Source: a virus
IMG/VR virus record: IMGVR_UViG_3300009151_000156
Location: 1-39,429 of that record
Reading direction: 5' to 3' (one strand)
DNA length: 39,429 nucleotides
Shown: piece by piece, positions 16,883 to 25,520 of the stretch
How the letters are laid out: the number at the start of each line of letters is the position of its first letter
Position numbering within the stretch: the stretch's first letter is position 1
Program-made: the position numbers and the translations under genes
The notes under the pieces: model-generated
Seen by the model: only the letters and a program-made list of their open reading frames with translations
What the model was told of the DNA's origin: nothing
Databases searched by the model: none

Positions 16883-17818
16883 TTAGCGGATCGCCTCAGT
16901 CTGGAGGAGCGAATCGGTAGCGATGATCGGCACGCCCTCGTAAGAGGACGGGGTCGGGGCGATGATCCCCTGCCCGGCGCCGGGAAGGCCCGCGCCTTGG
17001 CCGAAGATCGACACCGTTCGCGACGCCTGGAGCAGCTGTCGCTGAACGCGGTTGCAAAAGATGTGGGTCGGACGGATCCCGACCGGGAACTTCGCCATCG
17101 CTTGAGCGAGGAGGAGGTCGGTCAATCCTTTGCCGGTCTGAATCGTTAGATTCTTGATGACGACCAACGCATGGATATTGAGGAACTCGATCCCGACCCA
17201 ACCTTCGATTGAGTTGTTCCAGACCGTTTGTTTGGTCGTTCCATTCGTGACCGTCTGCTTTCGCCACTCGGCGACGCTTAAGGTCATGTTGTTTCCGTAG
17301 ATGAAGTTGAAGAACCGCGGGTCAACCACGGCGAGGTAACACGAGGACGCGGCGTTCGCGGTCGATCCGGTCGCGTCGATTGTGTGGGCCGCATCGGCGA
17401 AATCGATTCCGCCGGGGAAGCCCTTCGGGTCGTTTGCGCGCCCGTACCACATCTGGGATCCGAGGGCCAAGAGGGTGCCCTTCATGTGTCCGGATGCCTC
17501 GGCGGTCATCACATAGTCGGGGCCCTGTTCCGATGCGTTGACGATCGCGTTGTCGATCTCCATCTGGGAGTCGAGGTAGTACGTCTCGTGGATTCGGTTT
17601 GCGTAAACCGACTTCTGAGGAGTGCGACCTTCGTTGGCGTTGCGGAATCCGACGGTCGGGAAAGTCGATCGCACAAGCGACCGGAAGGAAGTGCCCTTGA
17701 TCGTGCGCGCGGGAATGATTTGAGCTTCCGGCGCAGCGGTTAGGTTTTCCTCGATCAGGCCAATGTCGGTGGCTGTTCCGTTGATCTTCGCGAGATCAAG
17801 AAGCGTGAGTACTGGCAT
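16883..17818 (-). CDS. Major capsid protein
   Basis: A 311-residue protein follows the protease/scaffold gene. Segments LIEENLTAAPEAQIIPARTI, GTSFRSLVRSTFPTVGFRNA and the C-terminal YEGVPIIATDSLLQTEAIR match a major capsid family seen in phages of Verrucomicrobia and Planctomycetes, with an HK97-type fold. It does not look like Mu gpT itself, so the capsid gene may come from a non-Mu lineage. It forms the icosahedral shell around the scaffold. Position and ending support the call strongly. Confidence 0.8.
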   Translation of the reverse strand: MPVLTLLDLAKINGTATDIGLIEENLTAAPEAQIIPARTIKGTSFRSLVRSTFPTVGFRNANEGRTPQKSVYANRIHETYYLDSQMEIDNAIVNASEQGPDYVMTAEASGHMKGTLLALGSQMWYGRANDPKGFPGGIDFADAAHTIDATGSTANAASSCYLAVVDPRFFNFIYGNNMTLSVAEWRKQTVTNGTTKQTVWNNSIEGWVGIEFLNIHALVVIKNLTIQTGKGLTDLLLAQAMAKFPVGIRPTHIFCNRVQRQLLQASRTVSIFGQGAGLPGAGQGIIAPTPSSYEGVPIIATDSLLQTEAIR

Positions 17819-17858
17819 AGTGTTTTTGGGCTAGTTGCTTGAGTTGTTCGACGTTCGA

Positions 17859-18977
17859 TTAGGCGGCCGCGGCGGCGGCGCGTTGCGCTTTCTGATGCGC
17901 CAGGGCCCGATCAAAGCCCGTGGCGGTTCCGGATCCTTCGTTCTTGGCGCTCGCTTCCGCGGCTTCGGCGGCGGCGTTTGCATCAGCGACGTTCTTTCCG
18001 TTGCCGGACGTCTTCACGGTCTTTGAAAGCCCGTTGAGAATCGCCAGCCCGTTGGAAGCGCTCGCGGTGAGAATGCCGTCCCACGTCGCACGCTGCGCTT
18101 CGGTGATGCGGCCGTCCTGGATGGCCGCATTGATCGCGGCCTCGCGGATTCCCTTTGCCTCGTTGGCGGCGGTTGCCTTGAGCGCGGCGAGTTCCGCCTG
18201 CAGGCTTGCGACCTCGGCCTTCGCCGTGTCGCGTTCGTTGGCCGCCGAGGCGCCGGTGTTGAGTCGCCCGGCAAGGGCGGTGATGGAGGAGGCGATCGCG
18301 TCGTCGGACGCATCCGCCGCCAGATTGATTCCGAGGCCGGCGAGAGTGCCGACCAAGAGGATTTTATTCATGGGGGGGGTTCTATTGGTTGCCGCATTCG
18401 ATGCGGCTTCGTTCACCGCGTCCGCGGCGAGATTGGGTTCAGGGGTGAGTCCAACGCTGACAAAACCGGTCGGCTCGAAAATGAGCTTCCCGTTCTCGAC
18501 TCCCGTCGGGGCAACATCGAAACGAGGGGAGAAGAAAAGCTTCTCGCGACCGTTGACGGCATCCGCGCCGAGATCGTTAAACACCGGCACGCCATAAAGT
18601 CCTTCCGGCCGCGCCTCCAATCCAACCACGCGGCCAAGCTCTCGCTTGTCCGTTTCTGTCGAGCCTGGGTGGTCGGGGTGACGGTAAAAGACGGGTGCGC
18701 CGCGAAACCAGCGACGAACCATTCCAGACGGAGAGGCGAAGCGGTCCGAAACTGCTTTCGCGTTCTCCGGCGTGATCCGCTGGATTGCGTCCACCTTCAC
18801 CACGCCGTCTTCCTCGTAATAGTTGGCGGTCGGGAAAGCGGCCCGGAATGCGTCGGGGTTCTTGAGCGCGAAAACGTTTGGCGCGTCGCCGAGCGGGGCA
18901 AAAAGCGCGGAGCCGTCGGCGCCGACCGCCGACTCGTTCGCCACGCTTGCCTCAAGCTGAATTGAAAGGTTCTTCAT
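17859..18977 (-). CDS. Prohead protease with C-terminal scaffold, Mu gpI-like
   Basis: Residues 1-195 match Mu I-type phage proteases: IQRITPENAKAVSDRFASP, FRGAPVFYRHPDHPG (catalytic His region), and later LFFSPRFDV and FEPTGFVSVGLTPEPN. Residues 200-372 are Ala/Glu-rich coiled coil (SLQAELAALKATAANEAKG) typical of a scaffold. In Mu the scaffold Z is also made from an internal start of I. An internal Met (MNKILLVG, 18371) exists here, preceded by a run of eight C's on the coding strand. The protease would mature the head and degrade scaffold. Confidence 0.8.
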   Translation of the reverse strand: MKNLSIQLEASVANESAVGADGSALFAPLGDAPNVFALKNPDAFRAAFPTANYYEEDGVVKVDAIQRITPENAKAVSDRFASPSGMVRRWFRGAPVFYRHPDHPGSTETDKRELGRVVGLEARPEGLYGVPVFNDLGADAVNGREKLFFSPRFDVAPTGVENGKLIFEPTGFVSVGLTPEPNLAADAVNEAASNAATNRTPPMNKILLVGTLAGLGINLAADASDDAIASSITALAGRLNTGASAANERDTAKAEVASLQAELAALKATAANEAKGIREAAINAAIQDGRITEAQRATWDGILTASASNGLAILNGLSKTVKTSGNGKNVADANAAAEAAEASAKNEGSGTATGFDRALAHQKAQRAAAAAA

Positions 18978-18984
18978 CGTCGTT

Positions 18985-20619
18985 TTAGTTTCCCCTCAAA
19001 CCGAGAAGGACTTGTTGGCCTAGTGCGGTTCCGAGGATCTCGACCGCCCTCTCGTCAATGCCTCGCCGCTTGAGATAGTCGGCAAGGCCCACATTGATTC
19101 GATCGAGCTCCGGCAACATCTCAACGTCCGGGAGGCTTCCGATCCGCTTGATCTCCCCCCGCAATGGGGCAAAGAAGTCACCCAACGCTTCGGCGACCTT
19201 ATCGGTCGTTGCCTCGACGAACGCGGCGCCCGGAGCCTCGTTCGCTCCCGTGGCCTCGGGTTTCTTGTCAATCGCCGGATCAGGATTGCCTTCTGGATCT
19301 TTCCCGTCGGGGATCGGATCGCCCTTCGGAGCCGGCGCCGCGGTTCGCGTGATCACGTCCGAACCCGGAGCCGGGGTGCTTCGGTTGTAACGCTCGAACG
19401 TCTCCGCCTTGTCCAGGGGTTGGCCCGAATCCAGGAGGAACTGGTCGACCTTGATCTCTTGGGCCGTGTCCACCGTGATTGGCGGGATGATCTGGATCTT
19501 CGCCAATGGTTCGACCCCTTCCCCGAAAAGGTAGGCGACCACTTGAGGGTCGATCCGCTTGTTCAGAATCTCGGAGAGTTCGCGGGCGTCGTCCTGTTCG
19601 AGCGCCTCGATCTCCCCCTGTTGAAGGCTCGCCCCTTGCCCCTGCCCGGAGCCCGCCGACATTGTCGCGAGATCCGCACCAAGCCAGAGCGCTGTGATCC
19701 ACCGGTCGCAGTATTCGACGAGCGCCGGATGGGGAAGGGTTCCCGCCCCTCCGGCTATAATGAGCTCCACGGCGGCGTCCAGATTGATCACCCCGGCGCC
19801 GTCACCCACGAGAGCGGCGACCATTGCCTTCATGTCGTCCCACTGCGTCGTCCCTTTCGTTGCGGGGGATTTCCCGAGGACAAACGGCAAGCCGAACTTC
19901 TCCGTGTAGTTTGCCCAATCGTTGAGGCTCATCTGCTGAATTGCGATGATCCCAACCGTCGCCCGCATGATCCCGTCGCTCACGCTCACCAACCATTCGT
20001 TTTCCGGCATGTCGTACCCGATGCCCAAGCCCGGCTGGGGAAGCCATCGGAGTTTACCGATCCGCGCCTCGAAGCTCCAAAGCGGCCAGAATCGGAACTC
20101 GGCGGTGAAGGGCCTTGATCCTTGGGCCGGCTTCCACGTGATCTCGTGGACGGCATATCGATTTCCGATTGCCCGCGACATCTGCCGGAGGAGTGTGCCA
20201 AGCCCTCCGCGGACGTCCGCTTCGAGGAGTTCCGTCGCGATCACGCCGCGGTAGAAATCCTGAAGGGCTTTCTTGTGCTTCTCCGCCTCCGCTTCTCGAC
20301 CCATGGAAGCGTCCGCATCGATGAGGATGTCCCATCGCATCCGCCCGAGCCTCTTCTCGCGTTTGCCGGCAACGTTCGAGACGACGTGGTTTCGGGTCCG
20401 AATAGCATCCCAAAGCTTGGCGATCGTGAACCACCCCCGCTCGAAGGCGTTGAGTTGTTCGAGGATGTTCGCCGGAACAAGCGAGGTCGCCGGGATCTTT
20501 TGAAGGATCATCCGGCGAATCGTTTCCGCCTCGCCCTTTATCGTCTGCTCGGGGGCGGGATTCCCGCCGGGATCAAGGACCGAGGCGGTCGCTGTGATAG
20601 ATGGGTTCGGATCAGACAT
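18985..20619 (-). CDS. Portal protein, DUF935 (Mu gp29-like)
   Basis: A 544-residue protein with the DUF935 pattern: LGRMRWDILIDADAS..., DFYRG helix, RAIGNRYAVHEITWK, FRFWPLWSFE, NDWANYTEKFGLPFVLGK and WLGADLATMSAGSGQ. The FGLPFVLGK and 'L-G-x-x-L-x-x' segments are diagnostic of this Mu gp29 portal family. The C-terminal 130 residues are Pro/Asp-rich then helical. The portal forms the dodecameric DNA gate and docks the terminase. It overlaps a short upstream ORF by 8 bases (ATGTCTGA). Confidence 0.9.
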   Translation of the reverse strand: MSDPNPSITATASVLDPGGNPAPEQTIKGEAETIRRMILQKIPATSLVPANILEQLNAFERGWFTIAKLWDAIRTRNHVVSNVAGKREKRLGRMRWDILIDADASMGREAEAEKHKKALQDFYRGVIATELLEADVRGGLGTLLRQMSRAIGNRYAVHEITWKPAQGSRPFTAEFRFWPLWSFEARIGKLRWLPQPGLGIGYDMPENEWLVSVSDGIMRATVGIIAIQQMSLNDWANYTEKFGLPFVLGKSPATKGTTQWDDMKAMVAALVGDGAGVINLDAAVELIIAGGAGTLPHPALVEYCDRWITALWLGADLATMSAGSGQGQGASLQQGEIEALEQDDARELSEILNKRIDPQVVAYLFGEGVEPLAKIQIIPPITVDTAQEIKVDQFLLDSGQPLDKAETFERYNRSTPAPGSDVITRTAAPAPKGDPIPDGKDPEGNPDPAIDKKPEATGANEAPGAAFVEATTDKVAEALGDFFAPLRGEIKRIGSLPDVEMLPELDRINVGLADYLKRRGIDERAVEILGTALGQQVLLGLRGN

Positions 20620-20869
20620 GGCGGGGCGGGGCCGAAAGTGGAGTTGGTTCGGGCAAGTGGGACCCCTTTAGCGGCCCTTCAGCCGTCGATATGAGCCCTC
20701 CGGGCAGTTCGGGAGGGTGAGGACAGCTCGCGCGGCGTCCTGGGGCATTTGCGGGCGTCCGCGGGGCGGTCTGGGAGGAGTCCGGCCGGGCCCCCCCTGG
20801 ACCCCTGAAGCGAGGGCCCATTGGCGAGGGGGAGGTTCCCGGACGGGGAAGCGTTAAAAAGTGCGTCAC
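20612..20869 (-). CDS. Pro-rich 85-aa ORF between terminase and portal
   Basis: A GTG start overlaps the terminase stop by 4 bases (GTGA at 20869) and the stop overlaps the portal start by 8 bases, as expected for coupled translation. Against it, the protein is Pro/Gly/Arg-rich low-complexity sequence (for example RFRGPGGARPDSSQTAP), typical of GC-rich DNA read by chance. Another minus frame contains a 26-codon ORF (MPQDAARAVLTLPNCPEGS). Small gpW-type head-joining proteins often sit in this slot, but neither frame resembles one. Confidence 0.3.
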   Translation of the reverse strand: MTHFLTLPRPGTSPSPMGPRFRGPGGARPDSSQTAPRTPANAPGRRASCPHPPELPGGLISTAEGPLKGSHLPEPTPLSAPPRHV

Positions 20870-23052
20870 GAGATCACCCTCATTCTCCGGTTCTCTCGGG
20901 TGTTCACCGGTTCATAGGCGAAGGGTTGAGCGCGGCCGCTCACCTGGACAATGAGGCTCGCAAGGCGGGCATAGCTTCGGGCCAGCCCTAAGTGGTTCTC
21001 GACTCCGTCCACCCAATCCTCCGCGCCGGTCTTCGTGTCGCGCTCTTTCCGGAGGTTCAGCAGATGGGTGTCTAGGGTCGCCATCGAAACGCCGGGACCG
21101 ATGGCCGTCTGCGGAAGCCGGGCCCGAGGAAGTCCGCGGATTGTCTTCGCGCCCTCTGGCCCGACGGATTCCAGGACTCCTTCCGCCGGGGTGAGGAAGT
21201 CGTTCACCGCCGCCTGGATCGACTCGCCCCGGTTGCATTTGATGAGCGGGTAAAGCTTCCCGTCTTGGGTCCAACCGATCGTTTGTTGGACTCCCTTTGC
21301 CTCGCCCGAAACGAAGAGGACAGCGGCGGCCTTGATCCCTTGCCACCGACCCTTGGCCCCGTCCCAAGTGATCCCGCACCCGATGCTCGAAAGGTGCGAC
21401 TTCTCAACATCGCTCCGCGGCATCGACGGAGGGGTGTAATCTTCGAGCCCGTTTAGCGCCAAGACGAGGCGCTTCGTTAGATCCGGTTCGCCGCCGGCGT
21501 CCAGGAACACGGTCTCGATCCCGAGTTGGTCGATCAGGACGGGGAGGCGCGACGCCATCGATCCGGAGGCGATGAGCTCTGACCACACAAGCCCGGAGAC
21601 CGACGGCCCGCGAACCTCATCGACCCACAACCAGCAACGGGGCCCCATGTCGCAACCCGCGAACCGACCCTGTCCGCCGTTCATGGACATTGAGTAGGGC
21701 TGCGCGGCTTCCTGACTCTCGGACATTCCGAGGGCGCGCGAACGATCGAGGACGGATTGGACGATGGGCTGGGCCGCGCCCGCGTTCGGGATCGCGAGGC
21801 GGTCGCAGTAAAACGCGACCATTGCTTCGCCCGTCGGATCGGAGAACGCCGAGTACCAGTCCCCGGTGATTTCCTCCATTGAGATGGCGGAGATCGTAAG
21901 CTGGGAAACCCGAATCCCGAACTTGGCCTCCTTCACCCGCTCGGGGTTTTGCGCCATGAACTCGACCGCGTCCCGGTCGATCGCTGTCCCACAAGAGATG
22001 CACGCCGCGTAATAAATCCCCGTCCGATTGAATCCGCCCTCGGCCGTGATCACCGGGTCCGAACGCTTCGGGGTCCGGTCGATCGCGAGGCGAACGCATC
22101 GCGGCCACGACTCTTCGAGGTTCTGCCGGAGCCCACAACCGGCGCACGTATATTGGCCGGTGTGATAGCTCGACGCTTTGACCCGCGAATTCTGCCCGGC
22201 GCCGGAGACTCTTTGCGTTCCAATGAACGCCGTGAGCGCCACGGGCGAGTTGGTCATACGACCCGATACATACCCGATGTTCCTCGTCGGGATGTCGTCC
22301 ACCTCGTCCAGGATCGCAACGTCGATCGTGATCGAGGTCGGCGGCTTATGCATTCCGCAGAAATTGCCGAACGCTTTTTTGGTCCCATCGGTGACGGTGT
22401 AGGACTCTTTCCGGTCGATCGTTTTCCCGGAGGCGTTCTCCGTCTTTCCCATCTGGATCATGTCCGCCATCCATGGGTACAGATCCAAAACGTTCGGGCG
22501 GAACTTTTGGCCGACGATCTCTTCGACCTTCGGCTTGTCGGGAAGATAGCAACCGACCGAACAAAACCGGATGGCGGAAAGGTACGCCATCGCGTTAAGT
22601 TCGAGAATCGTCTTTCCCCACTGCGCCCCGCCGCCGACCGCGATCGAGGAACCCTTGAGTTGTCCGGCGGCGAACTTAACGCCGTCGACCCACACCTCTT
22701 CGGCGTCGATCGTGTTCCGGAGAACCTTGTCGAACCAGTCGATCACCACTTCGAGAGGCTTCCGCCCCTTCGTTGAGAACGGGCCGGCGCTGCCGTCACG
22801 TTTGAGAACCTTCGCATGATCGCGGACGAACTCGGCAAACGTTCGGACGTTCGGGGAGTTGGCGGTCCGCTTGTTTCCGGCGATGCGTTGGTCCAGTGCG
22901 GAAAGGGCCCCTCGCCCGTGGTTGTCGCGAGAGATGGCGGAGGGGACGCCATTCCTGACGGTCGTTTGGCCGCTCGCTTTGCCGACACTGGCACGGGTTG
23001 TCGGGGTTTCTTTGTTCCCGTCTGCGGCGGGAAAAAACGGTTTTGCCTTCAT
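20866..23052 (-). CDS. Terminase large subunit, GpA-like
   Basis: The start MKAKPFFPAADGNKE at 23052 overlaps the small terminase stop by 4 bases (ATGA); the frame is open further upstream but there shadows the previous gene. The 728-residue protein has Walker A GGGAQWGKT (140-148), Walker B VAILDEVD (245-252), and two Cys pairs (YTCAGCGL and AACISCG). Walker A with Q-x-GKT plus a Cys cluster is the lambda GpA-type terminase layout rather than Mu gp28. A nuclease domain follows (RFAGCDMGPRCWLWVDE, FLDAGGEPD). It powers headful DNA packaging and cuts DNA. Confidence 0.75.
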   Translation of the reverse strand: MKAKPFFPAADGNKETPTTRASVGKASGQTTVRNGVPSAISRDNHGRGALSALDQRIAGNKRTANSPNVRTFAEFVRDHAKVLKRDGSAGPFSTKGRKPLEVVIDWFDKVLRNTIDAEEVWVDGVKFAAGQLKGSSIAVGGGAQWGKTILELNAMAYLSAIRFCSVGCYLPDKPKVEEIVGQKFRPNVLDLYPWMADMIQMGKTENASGKTIDRKESYTVTDGTKKAFGNFCGMHKPPTSITIDVAILDEVDDIPTRNIGYVSGRMTNSPVALTAFIGTQRVSGAGQNSRVKASSYHTGQYTCAGCGLRQNLEESWPRCVRLAIDRTPKRSDPVITAEGGFNRTGIYYAACISCGTAIDRDAVEFMAQNPERVKEAKFGIRVSQLTISAISMEEITGDWYSAFSDPTGEAMVAFYCDRLAIPNAGAAQPIVQSVLDRSRALGMSESQEAAQPYSMSMNGGQGRFAGCDMGPRCWLWVDEVRGPSVSGLVWSELIASGSMASRLPVLIDQLGIETVFLDAGGEPDLTKRLVLALNGLEDYTPPSMPRSDVEKSHLSSIGCGITWDGAKGRWQGIKAAAVLFVSGEAKGVQQTIGWTQDGKLYPLIKCNRGESIQAAVNDFLTPAEGVLESVGPEGAKTIRGLPRARLPQTAIGPGVSMATLDTHLLNLRKERDTKTGAEDWVDGVENHLGLARSYARLASLIVQVSGRAQPFAYEPVNTRENRRMRVIS

Positions 23053-23594
23053 GCTGTCGCCTTCGTCACGACAGCCCGGAAAGAATCGTACAGGGCGCGG
23101 GCCTCTGGATTGGATCCGATGCTCTTCGCCAACTCGTCCAGGCCCTCTTCGAGTTTGGTCCTCAACGAGGCCCGGAACTTGTCCGCGGAGAGTTCGAGCT
23201 TCTGCCTCTGGAGATCCTGATCCCGGAGCTTCAGCGCTTTCCCGGCGACGAGGCAGATCGCTTGCGGGTCGGGGTTCGGTGAACTCACGAGGTCCATCGC
23301 CACTTGGCGCAATAGATTGGTGAAGGAGGCGTCGAGCTCGGGGTTCTCCTCCGCGAACCGCGCGACCACTTCCCGAGATTGCCGGGCCTTGTTCGTGATC
23401 TGTTCCAGAAGTCGCTCCTCGTCGCGGCGTTGCTTCCAACGCCAAACAGACGACGGCGAACACATAAAGGAGTGATCGCGCGCCAATCGTTGCGAGACCT
23501 CTTGGAAAGAGGCGTTCTCGATATACAGCCAGTCGTCCAAGCGCTCCTGGAACTGGTTGAGCGGCGAGGCGTCGGATCGTGTTTTGGAAGACAT
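23049..23594 (-). CDS. Terminase small subunit, DUF3486 (Mu gp27-like)
   Basis: A 181-residue protein. The N-terminal helix-turn-helix (SFQEVSQRLARDHSFMCSPS then SSVWRWKQRR) is followed by AIRRESREVVARFAEEN-like and LVSSPNPDPQAICLVAGKAL segments, and an 'KLRDQDLQRQKLELSADKFR' helix. This matches DUF3486, the family of Mu gp27, which recognises phage DNA for packaging. It overlaps the large subunit by 4 bases. Confidence 0.75.
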   Translation of the reverse strand: MSSKTRSDASPLNQFQERLDDWLYIENASFQEVSQRLARDHSFMCSPSSVWRWKQRRDEERLLEQITNKARQSREVVARFAEENPELDASFTNLLRQVAMDLVSSPNPDPQAICLVAGKALKLRDQDLQRQKLELSADKFRASLRTKLEEGLDELAKSIGSNPEARALYDSFRAVVTKATA

Positions 23595-23597
23595 AGC

Positions 23598-23861
23598 TCA
23601 CCGGAGTTGCTTCGCGCGGATCGTTCCGAGATCGGACAGAATCCAGACCTTGTCGTCCCGTAGTTCGCTAAGTGTCCCGACGATGAGCCCGTCGAGTTCG
23701 AGGTCCCGGATAACGTCTCCCACGTCCAAGTCGCTGATCGAATTGGACAATCCCCGCAGGACGTGATCACGGAGCGCGCGATCGGTTAGGGGCGTCCCCT
23801 CCGCCGCGTGCAAAGCGAGCAGAGCGAATTGGCGGGCCTGGGACTTTTGGGAGCGTGCCAT
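23598..23861 (-). CDS. Mu gp26-like winged-helix protein, 87 aa
   Basis: The small protein contains a winged-helix pattern: LALHAAEGTPLTDRALRDHV, DVIRDLELDGLIVGTLSE, and DKVWILSDLGTIRA. It occupies the place of Mu gp26, between a gp25/DUF2730-like coiled-coil protein and the terminase small subunit, which is a stable gene order in Mu relatives. The role of gp26 is not well defined. Confidence 0.7.
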   Translation of the reverse strand: MARSQKSQARQFALLALHAAEGTPLTDRALRDHVLRGLSNSISDLDVGDVIRDLELDGLIVGTLSELRDDKVWILSDLGTIRAKQLR

Positions 23862-23865
23862 GGGA

Positions 23866-24219
23866 TTAGGTCTTTCGGTTGGCCGCGTTCATCTCTCCTC
23901 GAACTTCTGAAAGCCTTTCGAGAACGGTATTGAACCGCGTGTGGATCGCTTCGGCCCGGTGTTCTCCGGCGTCCGCCAGCCGGCGCTCGGCTTTGTGGAT
24001 TTCCTCCCGGATGACGGCGTTCTCTTCCTGGAGTGTTTTGAACTGCGTTTCGATTATCCCAAGCCGGCGGTCCACCTCTTCCTTGTGGGCGACGTGTTCG
24101 CGCCTCGTGAGGAACATCGTCAAAACCGCGCTCAATGCGGAGAGGAGCAACGACCCAACGACGACGGCCATCCCGATGGAACTCGTCGGCGCGGTTGGCA
24201 TGGATTCAGCGAAGAACAT
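23866..24219 (-). CDS. Membrane-anchored coiled-coil protein, DUF2730/gp25-like
   Basis: The start MFFAESMPTAPTSS at 24219 is chosen because it is the first Met after the methyltransferase stop; a second candidate Met lies at 24201. The frame continues far upstream but there shadows the methyltransferase. Residues 15-37 form one transmembrane helix (GMAVVVGSLLLSALSAVLT), followed by a charged coiled coil (RRLGIIETQFKTLQEENAVI). This layout matches Mu gp25 (DUF2730). An Rz-like spanin partner is the alternative. Confidence 0.65.
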   Translation of the reverse strand: MFFAESMPTAPTSSIGMAVVVGSLLLSALSAVLTMFLTRREHVAHKEEVDRRLGIIETQFKTLQEENAVIREEIHKAERRLADAGEHRAEAIHTRFNTVLERLSEVRGEMNAANRKT

Positions 24220-24242
24220 GGCGAGTGTGAAAAGGTACGTTC

Positions 24243-25010
24243 TCAACGACTCGACAAAGGCGAGATCCGCCCGACCGCTGTCTTGAAGATTTCCGGATCC
24301 GACTCGATCCCGGTTGCGCGCTTCCCGAGTGCCATCGCCGCCTCGATCGTTGTCCCGCTCCCCATGAACGGATCCAGGATCACCGCTTCCGGGCCATGGG
24401 CGACCCGGCAAAGCTCGGTCATGAGGTCGAGCGGTTTTTGGGTCATGTGGATGCGATCCCGAGGCGTCGCGAACTTGTACGCCCCCGGAAAGCACGGGCC
24501 GTCGAGTTTCCGCGGACCGTTCGTTCCCCACACGAGGTACTCGGCTTGGTTTCCCCACCGTCCTTTGCATGGCCGGAATCCGGTTTTGACCCATGGGATG
24601 AGCCCGCGCCAAACGAGGCCCGCAACCTGCATCGAATCCGTTGTCGCCGGCAATTGGCGCCAATCGGTAAAGCACGCGATGAGCCCACCCGGCTTCATCA
24701 CTCGGCGGGCCTCCCCCATCCAAATGGAGGACCACACAACAAAGGATCGCTGGTCCCGGTTGTCTCCACTGAACTCGGAGTAATGCGCGCCGCTTCCGGT
24801 TTGTTGGTATTTGACCCGGCATGTCGCGTTCGCCCGGTCGCCCCTCATCATTCCGCCGCTCGAATACGGCGGGTCCGTCATCACCATATCCACCGAATTG
24901 GACGGCATCCCGCGGAGCGTTTCGATCGCTTCGCCATGAATCAGAGACACCCTCCCGTCGGTGTAACTCTCCAATTGAAGGCGGCCGCTCGATTGAGGGG
25001 ATGCGTTCAT
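24243..25010 (-). CDS. DNA adenine/cytosine-N4 methyltransferase (orphan)
   Basis: The protein (255 residues) has the catalytic motif TDPPYSSGG (DPPY at 46-49) before the AdoMet-binding motif ILDPFMGSGTT (about 211-221), the order of beta-class amino-methyltransferases. The TRD lies between them (about 70-190), with RHMTQKPLDL-like IHMTQKP. DPPY favours N6-adenine; N4-cytosine cannot be excluded. No restriction enzyme lies beside it. It likely protects phage DNA from host restriction or marks packaging DNA, as Mu Mom does by a different chemistry. Confidence 0.85.
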   Translation of the reverse strand: MNASPQSSGRLQLESYTDGRVSLIHGEAIETLRGMPSNSVDMVMTDPPYSSGGMMRGDRANATCRVKYQQTGSGAHYSEFSGDNRDQRSFVVWSSIWMGEARRVMKPGGLIACFTDWRQLPATTDSMQVAGLVWRGLIPWVKTGFRPCKGRWGNQAEYLVWGTNGPRKLDGPCFPGAYKFATPRDRIHMTQKPLDLMTELCRVAHGPEAVILDPFMGSGTTIEAAMALGKRATGIESDPEIFKTAVGRISPLSSR

Positions 25011-25044
25011 GCGTTGGCGTTAAGGGAATCGGGACCGCTCGTTC

Positions 25045-25488
25045 CTACTTCGTCGGGGTGATGCCGTCGGGGATCGTGTTCGTCGTCGAAAGAGTCGTCG
25101 CGGCGTTCGTTCCCTTCGGGCCGTGAAGGCGATGAGCCGCGGAGATTTTCGCCGGGCTGTTTCCTCCCGCGAGGTCGCGAGTCGCTCCGCCCGTGGCGAA
25201 ATCTTCCTCGATCGCGTTCGCGTTCCACGAGGAGTCCAAGGCGATCGACGAGATCACCGCCGGCGCGAACACGTTGCTACCCGTGGGCACGACATGAAAC
25301 TGGGTCCTGATGAACCCGATCCGGATATGGGGGGCCGGTGCGGTCGGATCCTGGGAGAGGTCGAGACCGATGCACGAACTGGTGACGCTCGTGATGTTCC
25401 CGTTGTTGACTCGGGAGGCGCATCCCGAGGCAAGAGCGACCAGCGCAAACAGGGCGGCGAGAATCGCGAGAAGGTTTTTGAGGGGCAT
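25045..25488 (-). CDS. Lipoprotein, 147 aa
   Basis: A signal peptide with lipobox LASGC (residues about 19-23) marks export and lipid attachment. The mature part has ITSVTSSCIGLDLSQ and HIRIGFIRTQFHVVPTG strands. It lies directly downstream of the holin-like gene in the same direction. Similar lipoproteins accompany the holin-like gene in prophages of Verrucomicrobia, as far as I recall. It may help disrupt the outer membrane or act at the cell surface; neither is shown. It lacks the proline-rich composition of Rz1. Confidence 0.7.
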   Translation of the reverse strand: MPLKNLLAILAALFALVALASGCASRVNNGNITSVTSSCIGLDLSQDPTAPAPHIRIGFIRTQFHVVPTGSNVFAPAVISSIALDSSWNANAIEEDFATGGATRDLAGGNSPAKISAAHRLHGPKGTNAATTLSTTNTIPDGITPTK

Positions 25489-25520
25489 AGCTTGGTACGG
25501 TTGGGGATTGGGAAACGGGG

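Noticed and set aside
23053-23601. Long upstream extension of the large terminase frame
   Set aside because: The extension overlaps the small terminase in another frame and is low-complexity. The Met at 23052 with an ATGA overlap is a better start.
24220-24822. Extension of the coiled-coil membrane gene into the methyltransferase
   Set aside because: The extension overlaps the clear methyltransferase in another frame and lacks a sensible protein pattern.
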